A stretch of 40,062 bases of DNA from Ignavibacteria bacterium (GTDB taxonomy: Bacteria; Bacteroidota; Ignavibacteria; Ignavibacteriales; Ignavibacteriaceae). The position numbers and the translations under genes were made by a program. A model generated the notes under the pieces. It searched no databases and was not told the origin of the DNA. It saw nothing but the letters and a program-made list of their open reading frames with translations. Location of the stretch: contig JAUYAB010000097.1 of assembly GCA_030693705.1 (NCBI GenBank), forward strand, positions 1 through 40,062, written 5' to 3'. This document shows, piece by piece, positions 1 to 7,416 of this stretch (the stretch's first letter is position 1; each line of letters opens with the position of its first letter).

Positions 1-30
1 CGCTGGTAGTTCTTTCTTTCTCGCTAACAT
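1..30 (-). CDS. Possible 5' end of a gene running off the window
   Basis: On the minus strand an ATG at 30-28 is preceded by a purine-rich GAAAGGGAAAAGAA stretch that could serve as a ribosome binding site. The frame stays open to the window edge and encodes MLARKKELPA. Ten codons are too few to identify a family, so this is only a candidate start. Confidence 0.3.
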   Translation of the reverse strand, partial: MLARKKELPA

Positions 31-140
31 TTCTTTTCCCTTTCAACTTTGTTAACGAGCTCTAACTTATTGTTTTTTATGATTTTATCATAATCTTCCG
101 TTTTGGGGAAACTCTAAAAATTTTATAACAATTCTTTTTC

Positions 141-240
141 ATCCATTATTTCAACCATTTAAATAAAGTTTTCCGCAATGTTTGTTTTTCAAAGGAATTA
201 ATCTCTATTTCTATACAAAATATTTTAGTAAAAAAGACGA
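141..240 (+). repeat. Direct repeat copy 1, with a decayed promoter
   Basis: This 100-bp segment aligns without gaps over most of its length to 1115-1216 (offset 974), with about a dozen substitutions and a 2-bp indel near the end. It contains TTTG at 181-184, a 21-bp spacer and TATTTCTA at 206-213. Copy 2 has a perfect Bacteroidota -7 element (TATTTTTG) at the equivalent place, so this copy looks like a decayed promoter. The two copies flank the antitoxin/nucleotidyltransferase remnant. Confidence 0.85.
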
Positions 241-246
241 AAAATA

Positions 247-272
247 CTCCAAACGATTTTAATCATTTGGAG
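247..272 (+). promoter_or_regulatory. Hairpin/palindrome upstream of the HTH gene
   Basis: CTCCAAACGATT and AATCATTTGGAG are 12-nt inverted arms with one mismatch around a 2-nt centre. No T-run follows, so it is more likely an operator or an mRNA hairpin than a terminator. Between it and the start codon, CGCGA occurs twice (336-340 and 343-347), which could be an additional protein-binding motif. Confidence 0.45.
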
Positions 273-372
273 CCAAATATATCTCCAATGATCATAGTAG
301 TTGGTTAATTGTAGTTTGATCACTAATTTGCAATACGCGAATCGCGAATTCTATATTATGAAAGGTGAGCAA

Positions 373-882
373 ATGAAAAAACATAGTGGAATGCGTCCAC
401 AGGACATAGTTGTTTTGTTGAAAATAGCACTAATAAAAGAGAACTGGCTTGCAAAAGACCTTTCAAAAAATCTAAAAATCAGTGCAAGTGAAATCAGCGA
501 GTCTTTAAATAGGTCAGCCATAGCCGGATTGTTAAGCGCGGACAAAAAAATATTAATGAAAAAAGCCTTTCTTGAGTTTCTTGAGTATGGGTTAAAGTTC
601 GTTTTTCCCCAAAAGACGGGAGCGATTTCAAGAGGTATCCCAACTGCTCATTCTGCTCCTCCTTTAAATCACTTAGTAACTGCCGATGAAATATTTGTCT
701 GGACCTACTCAAAAGGTGAATATCGAGGGCAAGCTATTGAGCCGTTGTATAAAACTGTCCCGGAAATTTCAATAAAAGATGAAAAATTATATGAATTACT
801 GGCGCTCACTGATGCGTTAAGAATAGGTAAAGTACGTGAACAAAAAATTGCAATAGAGGAATTGAAAAAGAGAATTCTATGA
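373..882 (+). CDS. HTH DNA-binding protein, antitoxin-like partner of a nucleotidyltransferase
   Basis: A 169-residue protein. The N-terminal ~60 residues look like a winged-helix/HTH domain (LAKDLSKNLKISASEISESL is a typical recognition-helix arrangement). The rest has no motif I can name. The start at 373 is preferred over ATG 358 and the upstream open frame because AAGGTGAG sits just before it. Its last bases overlap the next start codon (ATGA at 879-882), so the two were translated as a pair. In other genomes I recognise this type of HTH protein next to AbiEii-like nucleotidyltransferases, so an antitoxin or autorepressor role is plausible. Its partner is truncated here, so the gene may be a relic. 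Assigning it to an AbiE-like system is inference. Confidence 0.6.
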   Translation: MKKHSGMRPQDIVVLLKIALIKENWLAKDLSKNLKISASEISESLNRSAIAGLLSADKKILMKKAFLEFLEYGLKFVFPQKTGAISRGIPTAHSAPPLNHLVTADEIFVWTYSKGEYRGQAIEPLYKTVPEISIKDEKLYELLALTDALRIGKVREQKIAIEELKKRIL

Positions 883-1055
883 AAATAGAAAACAAAAAGC
901 TGAATGAAAGAATGATAAAAAAAATTGCTCTTGCATTAGGAGAGCTTAACGAGAAAGTTGTGTACGTTGGCGGAGCTGTTGTTAATCTTTATGGGGATGA
1001 TCCGGCGGCAGAGGAGGTTCGCCCTAAAAAAGATTTAGTAAATGGAATTAAATAA
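879..1055 (+). pseudogene. Truncated nucleotidyltransferase (AbiEii-like) fragment
   Basis: An open frame of 58 codons starts inside the preceding gene's stop. Residues around VVYVGGAVVNLYG and EEVRPKKD match the N-terminus of AbiEii-like nucleotidyltransferases, where GG begins the nucleotide-binding loop and the RPTKDID segment supplies catalytic aspartates. Here the frame reads RPKKDLVNGIK and stops, so the DxD catalytic pair and the rest of a protein that normally exceeds 200 residues are missing. The residual peptide should have no transferase activity. It lies just before direct repeat copy 2, so the truncation may belong to the rearrangement that made the repeats. Confidence 0.65.
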
Positions 1056-1114
1056 AGGGGACAGAAAAAAAACTGATCGAATTATGGAATCGCTTTATGA
1101 GATCGGTAACGGTT

Positions 1115-1216
1115 ATCCACTCATTCAACCGTTTATATAAAGTTTTCCGCAGTGTTTGTTTTTCAATGGAATTAATCTCTATTTTTGTACAAAATATTTT
1201 ACAAAAAAAAGGACGA
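1115..1216 (+). repeat. Direct repeat copy 2, containing the M16 peptidase promoter
   Basis: This is the second copy of the ~100-bp repeat at 141-240. It ends about 5 bp before the M16 peptidase start codon and carries an intact promoter. The spacing between copies (974 bp) equals the length of the cassette plus one repeat, as expected for an insertion or tandem-duplication footprint. Confidence 0.85.
1155..1187 (+). promoter_or_regulatory. Bacteroidota-type -33/-7 promoter of the M16 peptidase gene
   Basis: TTTG at 1155-1158, 21 bp, then TATTTTTG at 1180-1187, which fits TAnnTTTG exactly. A transcription start near 1194 would give a leader of about 27 nt before the ATG at 1221. Confidence 0.65.
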
Positions 1217-1220
1217 AGTT

Positions 1221-3971
1221 ATGAAGCAAAGACTAATTGCAGCAGTGATGATTCTGTTTTCATTTACGCTGCTTGTTTCCGCACAAAAAAAATCTGCTCT
1301 AAGTGACCAACCCGTTGAAATCAAATACGAAAAACACATTTTGAAAAACGGCTTAACGCTTCTTCTTCACGAAGATCACAAAGCGCCGATTGTAGCTGTG
1401 AATGTTTGGTATCACGTCGGCTCAAAGAATGAGAAACTTGGCAAGACCGGATTCGCTCATCTGTTTGAGCATCTTATGTTTAACGGAAGCGAAAATTTTA
1501 ATGATGATTATTTTAAAGTAATGGAAAAGATAGGGGCAACTGACCTGAACGGAACAACGAACAGCGACAGAACAAACTATTTTCAAAATGTTCCAAAGTC
1601 ATCTTTTGATTTAGCTTTGTGGATGGAATCGGACAGAATGGGGCATTTACTTGGCGCAATAAATCAAGCTAAACTTGATGAACAGCGCGGTGTAGTTCAA
1701 AATGAAAAACGCCAGGGTGAAAATGAGCCTTACGGACAAGTTGATGAACTTATTGTAAAAAGTACTTTCCCTGCCGGTCATCCTTATTCATGGACTGTCA
1801 TCGGCTCGATGGAAGATTTAAATGCCGCCGCTTTAACCGATGTTCAAGATTGGTTCAAAACTTATTATGGAACTGCAAACGCAACATTAGTTGTTGCCGG
1901 CGATATTGATACGAAAGAAGCATTGCAAAAAGTTGAAAAATATTTCGGGGACATTCCATCAGGTCCTCCAATCGCAAAGTATAACGCTTGGATTCCAAAG
2001 ATGACCGGAAGCCACAGACAAGTTATGCAGGACAGAGTTCCTCAATCACGTATCTATAAAATATGGAATGTTCCGCAATGGGGTTCGCAGGAAGGTGTTT
2101 ACCTTGATTTAGTAAGCGATGTGCTCGCTTCGGGAAAAACTTCACGTCTCTATAAACGATTGGTTTATGACGATCAGATTGCTACTTCTGCAAGAGCTTA
2201 TGTCGATCTTAGTGAAATTGCCGGACAATTTTATTTTGATTTAACCGCTAAACCGGGAGAAGATTTAGCCAAAGTTGAAAAAGCCGGTGATGAAGAATTG
2301 CAAAAATTCTTAAAAGATGGTCCGACCGCAAAGGAATTAGAAAAAATTAAAACTCAATACATGGCTCAATTCATACGCGGAATTGAACGCATCGGCGGAT
2401 TCGGTGGTAAATCAGATATTATTGCACAGAACCAGGTTTATACCGGTGATGCCGACCATTACAAACAAGTATTGAAATGGGTGAATGAAGCAACCGCAAA
2501 AGATCTTTTGGAAACTGCCCGCAAATGGTTATCCGATGGCGTTTATATTTTAGAAGTTCATCCATTCCCAAATTTTGAAGTTGTAAAATCAGATGCAGAC
2601 AGAAGCAAACTTCCGGAAGCAGGAACTCCGCCCGATGCAAAGTTTCCTGATTTCAAAAGAGCTACACTCTCAAATGGAATGAAGATTATTTTAGCTGAAC
2701 GCCACGAAGTTCCGGTTGTAAATATGAGTTTACTTTTTGATGCCGGTTATGCCGCTGATCAGTTCGGCTTAAAAGGAACGGCAAGTCTTGCGATGAATAT
2801 GCTTGATGAAGGAACGAAAAAAAGAAACGCACTTCAAATAAGTGAAGAACTTGAAAGTCTTGGCGCTACATTAAATACCGGTTCAAATCTGGATATGTCA
2901 TCGGTCAGTCTTTCATCATTAAAATCCAATTTGGATAAATCGCTTGAAATTTTTGCAGATGTAGTACTCAATCCATCATTCCCGGAGACTGATTTTAACC
3001 GTTTGAAAAAACAGCAAATTGCAGGTATTAAACAGGAAAAATCTTCTCCATTTACAATGGCGTTACGAGTATTTCCGAAAATTCTTTATGGTGAAAATCA
3101 CGCTTATGGTAGTCCGTTTACAGGCTCCGGGTATGAAGAAAGTGTGAACAAACTTACTCGAGAAGAACTCGTTAAGTTTAAGGAAGATTGGATTAAACCA
3201 AATAATGCTACTCTTGTAGTTGTTGGAGATATTACTTTAGATGAACTAACTCCACGCATTGAAAAATTATTTAAAGACTGGAAAACCGGAGAAATAAAAC
3301 AAAAAAATATTGCACAAGTTGAACAAAAAGAAAAACCGGTAATTTATATTTTGAACAAACCGGGTGCGATGCAAAGTGTAATTATTGCAGGTCAAGTAAC
3401 TCTTCCATCGGCTAATCCGGATGAAATAGCAATCGGGTTAATGAACGATATTCTCGGCGGAAATTTTACTTCCAGGATCAATATGAATCTTCGTGAAGAT
3501 AAACACTGGTCATACGGCGCACAATCTGTTTTAGTTGGAGCTAAAGGGCAGCGTCCATTTATTGCTTTCGCTCCGGTTCAAGCAGATAAAACAAAAGAAT
3601 CGATCATAGAAATTCAAAATGAATTAAGCGGAATTACCGGTTCAGTTCCTATTAAAGATGATGAATTTAATTTTGTAACTACTAATCAAGTGAACAGTAT
3701 GGCGGGTTCATGGGAAACCGGAAACGCTGTACGCGGAAGTCTAAGTGAAATGGTTCGCTACGGATTGCCTGACAATCATTTTTCAACTTTTGCAGCAAGA
3801 GTAAAATCAGCAACCAAACAACAATTGATGGATGCAGCTAAAAAAGCAATTCACCCAAATCAATTAGTCTGGATAGTTGTTGGCGACCGCGAAAAAATTG
3901 AGCAGGGATTGAAAGATATGAACCTTGGCGAAGTAAAATATATGGACCTTGACGGGAACGAAATCAAGTAG
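1221..3971 (+). CDS. Secreted M16-family zinc metallopeptidase
   Basis: A 916-residue protein with an N-terminal signal sequence (MKQRLIAAVMILFSFTLLVSA) and two tandem M16 halves. The first half carries the inverted zinc motif HxxEH as H80-LFE-H84 with E83 as catalytic base; the third ligand is probably E162 in the VVQNEKRQ segment, 78 residues after H84. The second half (from ~residue 475) has no HxxEH and is the usual inactive partner that closes the chamber. The length matches Bacteroidota zinc proteases of this family that degrade peptides in the periplasm. The ATG at 1221 is chosen because the signal peptide begins there and the upstream in-frame TTG lies inside the promoter. It appears to be monocistronic, with terminator-like hairpins following. 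The substrate cannot be inferred. Confidence 0.92.
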   Translation: MKQRLIAAVMILFSFTLLVSAQKKSALSDQPVEIKYEKHILKNGLTLLLHEDHKAPIVAVNVWYHVGSKNEKLGKTGFAHLFEHLMFNGSENFNDDYFKVMEKIGATDLNGTTNSDRTNYFQNVPKSSFDLALWMESDRMGHLLGAINQAKLDEQRGVVQNEKRQGENEPYGQVDELIVKSTFPAGHPYSWTVIGSMEDLNAAALTDVQDWFKTYYGTANATLVVAGDIDTKEALQKVEKYFGDIPSGPPIAKYNAWIPKMTGSHRQVMQDRVPQSRIYKIWNVPQWGSQEGVYLDLVSDVLASGKTSRLYKRLVYDDQIATSARAYVDLSEIAGQFYFDLTAKPGEDLAKVEKAGDEELQKFLKDGPTAKELEKIKTQYMAQFIRGIERIGGFGGKSDIIAQNQVYTGDADHYKQVLKWVNEATAKDLLETARKWLSDGVYILEVHPFPNFEVVKSDADRSKLPEAGTPPDAKFPDFKRATLSNGMKIILAERHEVPVVNMSLLFDAGYAADQFGLKGTASLAMNMLDEGTKKRNALQISEELESLGATLNTGSNLDMSSVSLSSLKSNLDKSLEIFADVVLNPSFPETDFNRLKKQQIAGIKQEKSSPFTMALRVFPKILYGENHAYGSPFTGSGYEESVNKLTREELVKFKEDWIKPNNATLVVVGDITLDELTPRIEKLFKDWKTGEIKQKNIAQVEQKEKPVIYILNKPGAMQSVIIAGQVTLPSANPDEIAIGLMNDILGGNFTSRINMNLREDKHWSYGAQSVLVGAKGQRPFIAFAPVQADKTKESIIEIQNELSGITGSVPIKDDEFNFVTTNQVNSMAGSWETGNAVRGSLSEMVRYGLPDNHFSTFAARVKSATKQQLMDAAKKAIHPNQLVWIVVGDREKIEQGLKDMNLGEVKYMDLDGNEIK

Positions 3972-3976
3972 AAAGT

Positions 3977-4006
3977 ATCCGCCAAAGGCGGATCAGCCTT
4001 TGGCTG
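3977..4006 (+). repeat. Tandem short palindromes (dispersed repeat type)
   Basis: ATCCGCC-aaa-GGCGGAT (3977-3993) is directly followed by CAGCC-ttt-GGCTG (3994-4006). A related palindrome TCCACC-aaa-GGTGGA occurs at 35636-35650, so this looks like a dispersed repeat family located after genes. Confidence 0.6.
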
Positions 4007-4015
4007 AGAAAGTAG

Positions 4016-4044
4016 AAAGGCTGGTTGAATGATCAGCCTTTTTT
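4016..4044 (+). terminator. Rho-independent terminator after the M16 peptidase
   Basis: AAAGGCTG, a 10-nt loop, then CAGCCTTT running into a T tract (TTTTTT). It lies 45 nt after the stop codon, just after the two palindromes. Confidence 0.75.
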
Positions 4045-4052
4045 ATTCTGTT

Positions 4053-4083
4053 TTTGAGATTCACTTTTTACTTTATACTTTCG
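4053..4083 (+). promoter_or_regulatory. -33/-7 promoter candidate for the EamA transporter
   Basis: TTTG at 4053-4056, 19 bp, TACTTTCG at 4076-4083 (one mismatch to TAnnTTTG). It lies ~50 bp upstream of the start codon and immediately after the preceding terminator. Confidence 0.5.
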
Positions 4084-4132
4084 ACTTGCAACTATTTTAT
4101 TCCCTATATTTACAGAAAAAAAATAAATTTAG

Positions 4133-4996
4133 ATGAACGCATTTTCAACGCATCAAAAAGGATTATTTGCAGCATTCCTTGCCGGAATTTTGTGGAGTAC
4201 CGGTGGTCTCTTTATCAAACTTATCTCGCTCAATCCTTTTCAACTCTCTTTTTTCCGTTCGCTTTTTTCGGCTGCAACGTTTCTTATCCTCTTTAAAAGT
4301 GAAGCGGTAAAAAGAAATAGAGCAACATTCATTAACGCTTTATTTTATGCCGCTATTCTCATTCTCTTTGTTATCGCTACCAAAATGACGACAGCGGCAA
4401 ACGCTATTTTTCTCCAATACACGGCTCCCATTTACGTTTTAATTTTAGAACCGATCCTGCTTAAAACGAAGTTTGAAAAAATTAATATCGTTACCATTAT
4501 TTTGGCATTCACGGGGATGGTCCTCTTTTTTATGGGCGAACTTTCTCCGGGACATTTTGTTGGAAATATTGTTGCACTTATCTCCGGAATGTGTTTCGCC
4601 GGTTTTCTTTTAGGTATGAGAAAGAATGATCACTCATACCAATTTGCAACAATATTTTGGGGAAATATTATCATTGCAGCGGTTAGTGTCTTCTCAGTTT
4701 TTTCAATTCAAGTCCTTACTTTTTCCGATCTGACAATGGTAGCATATCTCGGAATTGTTCAGATCGGTTTGGCTTACGCGGTATTTACTTATTCGCTTAA
4801 ACGAGTCCATGCGATTGAGGCATCGCTGATCTCGATGATTGAACCGGTGTTAAATCCCGTGTGGGTATTTATTTGGTACGGAGAAAAACCATCAACATTA
4901 GCGCTAATTGGCGGGGCGGTAATTTTGTTGGGTTTAACGATCAAATCGGTTCTTTATGAAAATTTTATTAAGGTGAGAACGAAAAAATCACTTTAA
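4133..4996 (+). CDS. EamA/DMT-superfamily inner-membrane transporter
   Basis: A 287-residue, highly hydrophobic protein with about ten predicted transmembrane helices in two repeats of the EamA fold. The first repeat starts at FAAFLAGILWSTGGLFIKL. The second ends in the EPVLNPVWVFIWYGEKPS segment, typical of the Glu-Pro motif in the last EamA hairpin. Members of this superfamily export or exchange amino acids, sugars or metabolites; nothing here identifies the substrate. The gene has its own promoter candidate and is flanked by terminator-like hairpins, so it is probably transcribed alone. Confidence 0.85.
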   Translation: MNAFSTHQKGLFAAFLAGILWSTGGLFIKLISLNPFQLSFFRSLFSAATFLILFKSEAVKRNRATFINALFYAAILILFVIATKMTTAANAIFLQYTAPIYVLILEPILLKTKFEKINIVTIILAFTGMVLFFMGELSPGHFVGNIVALISGMCFAGFLLGMRKNDHSYQFATIFWGNIIIAAVSVFSVFSIQVLTFSDLTMVAYLGIVQIGLAYAVFTYSLKRVHAIEASLISMIEPVLNPVWVFIWYGEKPSTLALIGGAVILLGLTIKSVLYENFIKVRTKKSL

Positions 4997-4997
4997 C

Positions 4998-5050
4998 TTC
5001 TCTGTCTAATTCAGAGAAATTTCCTTTGGATTGTAAAAAATATTTTACAA
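4998..5050 (+). terminator. Hairpins downstream of the EamA gene
   Basis: TTCTCTG/CAGAGAA (4998-5018) begins directly after the stop codon. A second symmetric element, TTGTAAAA-AATA-TTTTACAA, lies at 5031-5050. Neither has an ideal T-run; the first may act as a weak terminator and the second as a 20-bp operator-like palindrome. Confidence 0.4.
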
Positions 5051-5330
5051 AAAAAGATTCCCATCATTTGAATATTTCAAAAGTAGATTGTAGTTTTAGT
5101 CAGTAAGTTTTGAGAGAAAGAAAAATATCTCAGGACGGGGTGCTGACCTAGCCACTCGCTCCTCTAACCCCTGAAGATGATTACACGATATAGATAATTG
5201 TGTTTATGTATTCATGCATAGCTTCAAAGTAACCGTTTTGGAACTCAAGTTATTTTAACGACAATGTTGAAACATAATAGCACGATTGATTTTTAACGGT
5301 AAAATTCAAAATTCATTTAAAGGAGAGAGT
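5051..5330. other. Intergenic region with a GC-rich island
   Basis: 280 bp before the first DUF3857 gene. Most is AT-rich, but 5130-5174 is GC-rich and can fold (TCA/TGA and GGGGT/ACCCC arms around a 25-nt loop). I see no convincing promoter consensus and no ORF worth calling. Confidence 0.4.
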
Positions 5331-7415
5331 GTGAATTATAAACCAAAATCCCATCTTATCTATTTTATTATGTTTCTGCTGAACATCGCGGTGTTTGCTC
5401 AAGACGCACCAATTGAATGGGGAGAAATTCCAAAAGCAGATTTAGAAATGAAAACCTTCCCGCAAGATTCCAATGCTTCAGCAGTTATTTTATGCGACTA
5501 CGGTGAATCGAAATTTGATAATGAATTAAATCTTGTTTTTTATCATCATTTACGGGTGAAAATCTTAACGGAAAAAGGATTCGGATGGGGAACGCATTCT
5601 GTGGTTATTGTAACTGGCGATAAAGCCGAAGATATTGATGATATTGAAGGAGCGACTTATTCACTTGATGACAAGGGAGATATTGTTAAAAGCGAATTAG
5701 ATGACGATGAAATCTTTAAAGAAAAAGCTTCCAACACCAGAACTCGATATAGATTTACATTGCCAGGTTTGAAATCCGGGTGTGTTGTTGAGTTCAGATA
5801 TACTATTAAAACTGATCGTTGGAATTTTGTTAGAGATTGGACTTTTCAATATAGTGAGCCTGTTCTTTGGAGTGAATATCGTCTCCAATTTCCTTCGCGT
5901 TCTTTTGGTTTTGCTTTCGCCAAACAGGGGTATGAATATTGGGAAGTTGATGAAGAAAATGATGTTAGTCAGATCTTTGAAAGTCCGGCATCGGGTTATT
6001 TAGGAGAAAAAATTGTCAATTGTAAATCACGGCGTTGGGTGGTAAAAAATGCACCCGCAATAAGAGATGAACCTTATGTTACAACTACCGACGACTACGT
6101 AAATAAAGTTGAAATTCAATTAGCCGGTTATTCATTGATCGGAACAGGAGTAAAAAAAGTATTAAACGAATGGGACGTGTTAATAAACGAGTTATTGGAA
6201 AATAAGAATTTTGGTGAAGCTATTGATATTACGAGTGATGTTGAAAAATTAGCCGGTGAAATTACTCAAGGAATAACTAAACCGCTCGATAAAATGAAGT
6301 CAATCTATAATTGGGTATCAAAGTCGATAGTTTCAACTAACACAAATCGAGTTTTTACTGACGGCGACGTTGACGATATACTGGAATTGAAGAAAGGTTC
6401 AAATGCAGAGATTACTATGCTTTTAATATCGCTTCTAAAAGCTGTTGATATTCAGGCCGATCCGGTTATTCTAAGCACAAGGGAGAATGGGAAAATTCAA
6501 GATATGTATCCGATGATCTCGCAATTTAATTATGTGCTTGTGCGGGTAGTTATTGATTCAAAACCTTACTATTTAGATGCTGTAAATCCGCTTCGCCCGT
6601 TTGATCTTTTACCGATTAGAGTGCTAAACGTAAAAGGATTGATCATAAAACCTGGCTCCATTCATTGGGTTACTTTTATTTCGGACAAACTGAATCAAAG
6701 CAAATCCCATATTGACATAACCATTAAAGAGGATGGTTCGTTAAGTGGTAAACTTGAAGATTCGTTTTCTGAATATGAAAGCCTTTCTATTAGAAGCGAT
6801 TTAAGTAACAAAAAAGATATTGATATCGCCAAAGAAGAATTAGGAACCGAATCTCTGGGAATTGATATCGACTCTGTAGAAATTAGCGGAAAGGATAGTT
6901 TGGAAGCGCCGCTATTAATCAGAGCGCATATATCATCATCCAACTATGTACAGCAAAATGGTGAGATAATTTATCTAAACCCTTACTTAATCCATCGGTT
7001 AAAAGATAATCCCTTTAAATTAAAAAAGAGAAATTTTCCTATCGATTATAGCTATACGAGAAGCTTAGAACTGATTATAAATGTTGCAATTCCAAACGGA
7101 TATGAAGTGAAAGAATCATTAAGCGATAAATTTCTCAAGGTCAGGGATTATGTTGCTTTTTCGAGATTAGTAAAAGTTGAAAATAATTGGATGACGATAG
7201 TAAACAAGATGGAGATAAAAGCTACGGTTATTCCGGAACAGTTTTATAACGATTTGAGAACGTTTTATTCTCAGATAGTTGATCTTGAGTCGGAACAGAT
7301 TGTGTTAACTCGTAAAGCCGTTGCTCCGGTTGAAACATCAGCACCTGCGCCGGTTCAAACTGAATCGGTAAAGGCTACTACCACAAAGAGCAAAAATGGA
7401 AAAAAGGGGAAATAA
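5331..7415 (+). CDS. Exported DUF3857/transglutaminase-fold protein, catalytic residues missing
   Basis: A 694-residue protein with a signal peptide (through IAVFAQ). Residues ~40-240 match DUF3857 (SAVILCDYGESKFDN, LRVKILTEKG). Residues ~320-420 match the transglutaminase-like core (KMKSIYNWVSKSI, then KKGSNAEITMLLISLLKAVDI, and FNYVLVRV). The position where active members have Cys is occupied by Asn/Ala (358-359), and the expected His is Tyr401, so it is probably a non-enzymatic member. The C-terminus has a low-complexity tail rich in Ala, Pro, Thr and Lys. The start is GTG 5331, preceded by AAGGAGAGAGT; the upstream in-frame extension lacks a ribosome binding site. The stop is one base before the next gene's ATG, so the two are cotranslated. 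A structural or binding role next to the active paralogue is likely. Confidence 0.85.
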   Translation: MNYKPKSHLIYFIMFLLNIAVFAQDAPIEWGEIPKADLEMKTFPQDSNASAVILCDYGESKFDNELNLVFYHHLRVKILTEKGFGWGTHSVVIVTGDKAEDIDDIEGATYSLDDKGDIVKSELDDDEIFKEKASNTRTRYRFTLPGLKSGCVVEFRYTIKTDRWNFVRDWTFQYSEPVLWSEYRLQFPSRSFGFAFAKQGYEYWEVDEENDVSQIFESPASGYLGEKIVNCKSRRWVVKNAPAIRDEPYVTTTDDYVNKVEIQLAGYSLIGTGVKKVLNEWDVLINELLENKNFGEAIDITSDVEKLAGEITQGITKPLDKMKSIYNWVSKSIVSTNTNRVFTDGDVDDILELKKGSNAEITMLLISLLKAVDIQADPVILSTRENGKIQDMYPMISQFNYVLVRVVIDSKPYYLDAVNPLRPFDLLPIRVLNVKGLIIKPGSIHWVTFISDKLNQSKSHIDITIKEDGSLSGKLEDSFSEYESLSIRSDLSNKKDIDIAKEELGTESLGIDIDSVEISGKDSLEAPLLIRAHISSSNYVQQNGEIIYLNPYLIHRLKDNPFKLKKRNFPIDYSYTRSLELIINVAIPNGYEVKESLSDKFLKVRDYVAFSRLVKVENNWMTIVNKMEIKATVIPEQFYNDLRTFYSQIVDLESEQIVLTRKAVAPVETSAPAPVQTESVKATTTKSKNGKKGK

Positions 7416-7416
7416 A

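Noticed and set aside
1056-1114. Possible continuation of the nucleotidyltransferase downstream of its stop in other frames
   Set aside because: Short open stretches exist (one reads TDRIMESLYEIGNGYPL), but none matches the missing catalytic region and they run into the repeated promoter segment, so I could not support a frameshifted remainder.
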